Assembly (NCBI GenBank): GCA_965661945.1
Contig: CBFIFP010000001.1
Span: 558,001 to 622,000, forward strand
Direction: 5' to 3'
DNA: 64,000 bases
Source of the DNA: JAJRPT01 sp965661945
GTDB taxonomy: Bacteria; Bacteroidota; Ignavibacteria; Kapaibacteriales; UBA2268
Both the position numbers and the translations under genes were made by a program. Below are positions 63,057 through 64,000 of the stretch, one piece after another (position 1 is the stretch's first letter; each line of letters starts with the position of its first letter). The notes below the pieces were generated by a model. That model did not search any database. It saw only the letters and a program-made list of their open reading frames with translations, and was not told where the DNA came from.

Positions 63057-64000
63057 ATGAAATTAGGAATAGGAATTAAAGCGTCGCTATCTCAGACGCT
63101 AACACCACAACAGATACAATATCTCAAGTTACTTCAGTTGCCAGTGATGCAACTTGAGCAACATGTACGTCAAGAAATTGAAATGAATCCGATGATTGAG
63201 GAAGAGGGCGACGGGCTTGATGATTATGAGCTTCAGCTTTTGGAATCTAAAAATGAAGATAAGTATGAGGTAGAGAAGGAAAGTTTAGAAGAAGAATATG
63301 AATCAAGTATTGGTTTGGAGTCTGATGACTATCTTTCTGAGAAGCTTTTTATTGATGATAAGCCAGAACCTTTTGAATTTCAAACAATGGTGATGGATAC
63401 TGTTGATGAAGTTTATAATCCTAATTACTCCGCTGATGATGACGACTATGAGCCATTCCAGATTAAAGAAAACTCGGATTTGTTTTCTGATATTCAAAAC
63501 CAATTAAGTTTATATAATTTCAAAGAAAATGAAAGAATTCTAATCGAGCAATTGATTGGAAATATTGATTATGATGGATATTTGAGACGAGAGTTAGACG
63601 AGGTTATAACCGAAACAAATAAAATTATTTCTGAGAAAAATTTTGAAACTTCATATTCTGATATTCTTCAAGGAGAATTTAATCAAGAAGAGATTATTGA
63701 TGAAGTTAGTAATCCTGCAACTAAATTTGCTTTAGATAAGAATAGTTATAGTTATCTTCAAAATTCATTAAGCATTTTAAATGGAAGTTTTGGGACTGAT
63801 AATAAGAATGAAGATTCGCCAGTTAATGTAAATTCTAAATCAAAGGACTCTATTGCATTTATAACTTTAGATGATGCTGAAAGGATTTTAAAAATAATTA
63901 GACATTTAGACCCTGCTGGAATTGGTTCTAGAAATATACAGGAGTGTTTGCTTTCTCAACTGGAAACTAAACAGCGATTAAATCCTGCTCAGAAGCTTGC
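63057..64000 (+). CDS. rpoN: RNA polymerase sigma-54 factor (partial, continues past right edge)
   Basis: The ATG at 63057 follows GGGGGAACTA. Region I is glutamine- and leucine-rich, as required for enhancer response (KASLSQTLTPQQIQYLKLLQ, LPVMQLEQHVRQEIEMNPMI). A long acidic region II follows (GDGLDDYELQLLESKNEDKY, YNPNYSADDDDYEPF). The core-binding domain has IEQLIGNIDYDGYLRREL and, after an unusual stretch of about 70 extra residues, ILKIIRHLDPAGIGSRNIQE. The DNA-binding domain lies beyond the window. It controls sigma-54 promoters activated by enhancer-binding ATPases. Confidence 0.94.
   Translation, partial: MKLGIGIKASLSQTLTPQQIQYLKLLQLPVMQLEQHVRQEIEMNPMIEEEGDGLDDYELQLLESKNEDKYEVEKESLEEEYESSIGLESDDYLSEKLFIDDKPEPFEFQTMVMDTVDEVYNPNYSADDDDYEPFQIKENSDLFSDIQNQLSLYNFKENERILIEQLIGNIDYDGYLRRELDEVITETNKIISEKNFETSYSDILQGEFNQEEIIDEVSNPATKFALDKNSYSYLQNSLSILNGSFGTDNKNEDSPVNVNSKSKDSIAFITLDDAERILKIIRHLDPAGIGSRNIQECLLSQLETKQRLNPAQKL

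Noticed and set aside
5530..64000. Insertion sequences, prophage or restriction genes
   Set aside because: No transposase, integrase, capsid or restriction motifs were seen in any confident gene.

Overview
This is about 64 kb of a low-GC (roughly 30%) Gram-negative chromosome from the Bacteroidota/Chlorobiota side of the FCB group, most like a Kapabacteria- or Ignavibacteria-type lineage. The evidence is a GWxTD-domain protein, a PorV/PorQ-family protein, type IX secretion (T9SS) C-terminal sorting domains, two large TonB-dependent receptors, a succinylase-type dapD, and promoter-like sites of the Bacteroidota form (TTG, 21-22 bp, TAnnTTTG). There are no rRNA genes, no CRISPR array and no intact transposase. 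I saw no tRNA gene, but I did not fold the sequence systematically.

Layout. 1-4.1 kb: a membrane-anchored GH2-like protein (cut by the window edge) and a bi-domain dehydrogenase, which look like the tail of a surface-polysaccharide cluster. 4.1-5.5 kb: an intergenic graveyard with a dead T9SS sorting domain, a truncated DUF6141-like frame and short repeats. 5.5-8.9 kb: ppdK and a frameshifted AIM24 gene. 9-21 kb: a leftward envelope operon (TonB receptor, 1693-residue surface protein, PorV-like protein, GWxTD protein, LpxL-type acyltransferase). 21-23 kb: ECF sigma factor plus an anti-sigma factor that seems to span both membranes. 23-26.7 kb: riboflavin synthase, a TerB-like tandem pair, then an accessory stretch with repeats, operator-like palindromes and a cluster of small unknown ORFs. 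26.7-33.7 kb: second TonB receptor with its small partner, a fused E1 dehydrogenase carrying four AT-hook motifs, and an aldo/keto reductase. 33.7-39.3 kb: CotH/lamin-tail T9SS cargo, L,D-transpeptidase, panC. 39.4-44.6 kb: acidic repeat protein, obgE, T9SS cargo, rsmE, GIY-YIG-like protein. 44.7-46.6 kb: UmuD-like protease, a DUF1761 gene probably starting at ATT, a TerB-like membrane protein. 46.7-52 kb: methyltransferase, PBP1A, coiled-coil lipoprotein, LysM protein, PhoH. 52-64 kb: XRE-cupin regulator, barrel proteins, glutamate dehydrogenase, MazG, SDR, OmpA-family protein, dapD, clpS, cyclophilin, OYE reductase, DUF3109 protein and the start of rpoN.

The dominant theme is the cell envelope: secretion and surface display (PorV, T9SS cargo), outer-membrane receptors and barrels, lipid A acylation, peptidoglycan synthesis and remodelling, and envelope-stress sensing. 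No complete defence system or prophage is visible. The most unusual items are the AT-hook E1 enzyme, the two-membrane anti-sigma factor, canonical EF-hand loops in both the TonB receptor and its giant partner, the small-ORF cluster at 25.5-26.7 kb with early in-frame TAA codons, and strand-composition switches near 7.1 and 24.35 kb.
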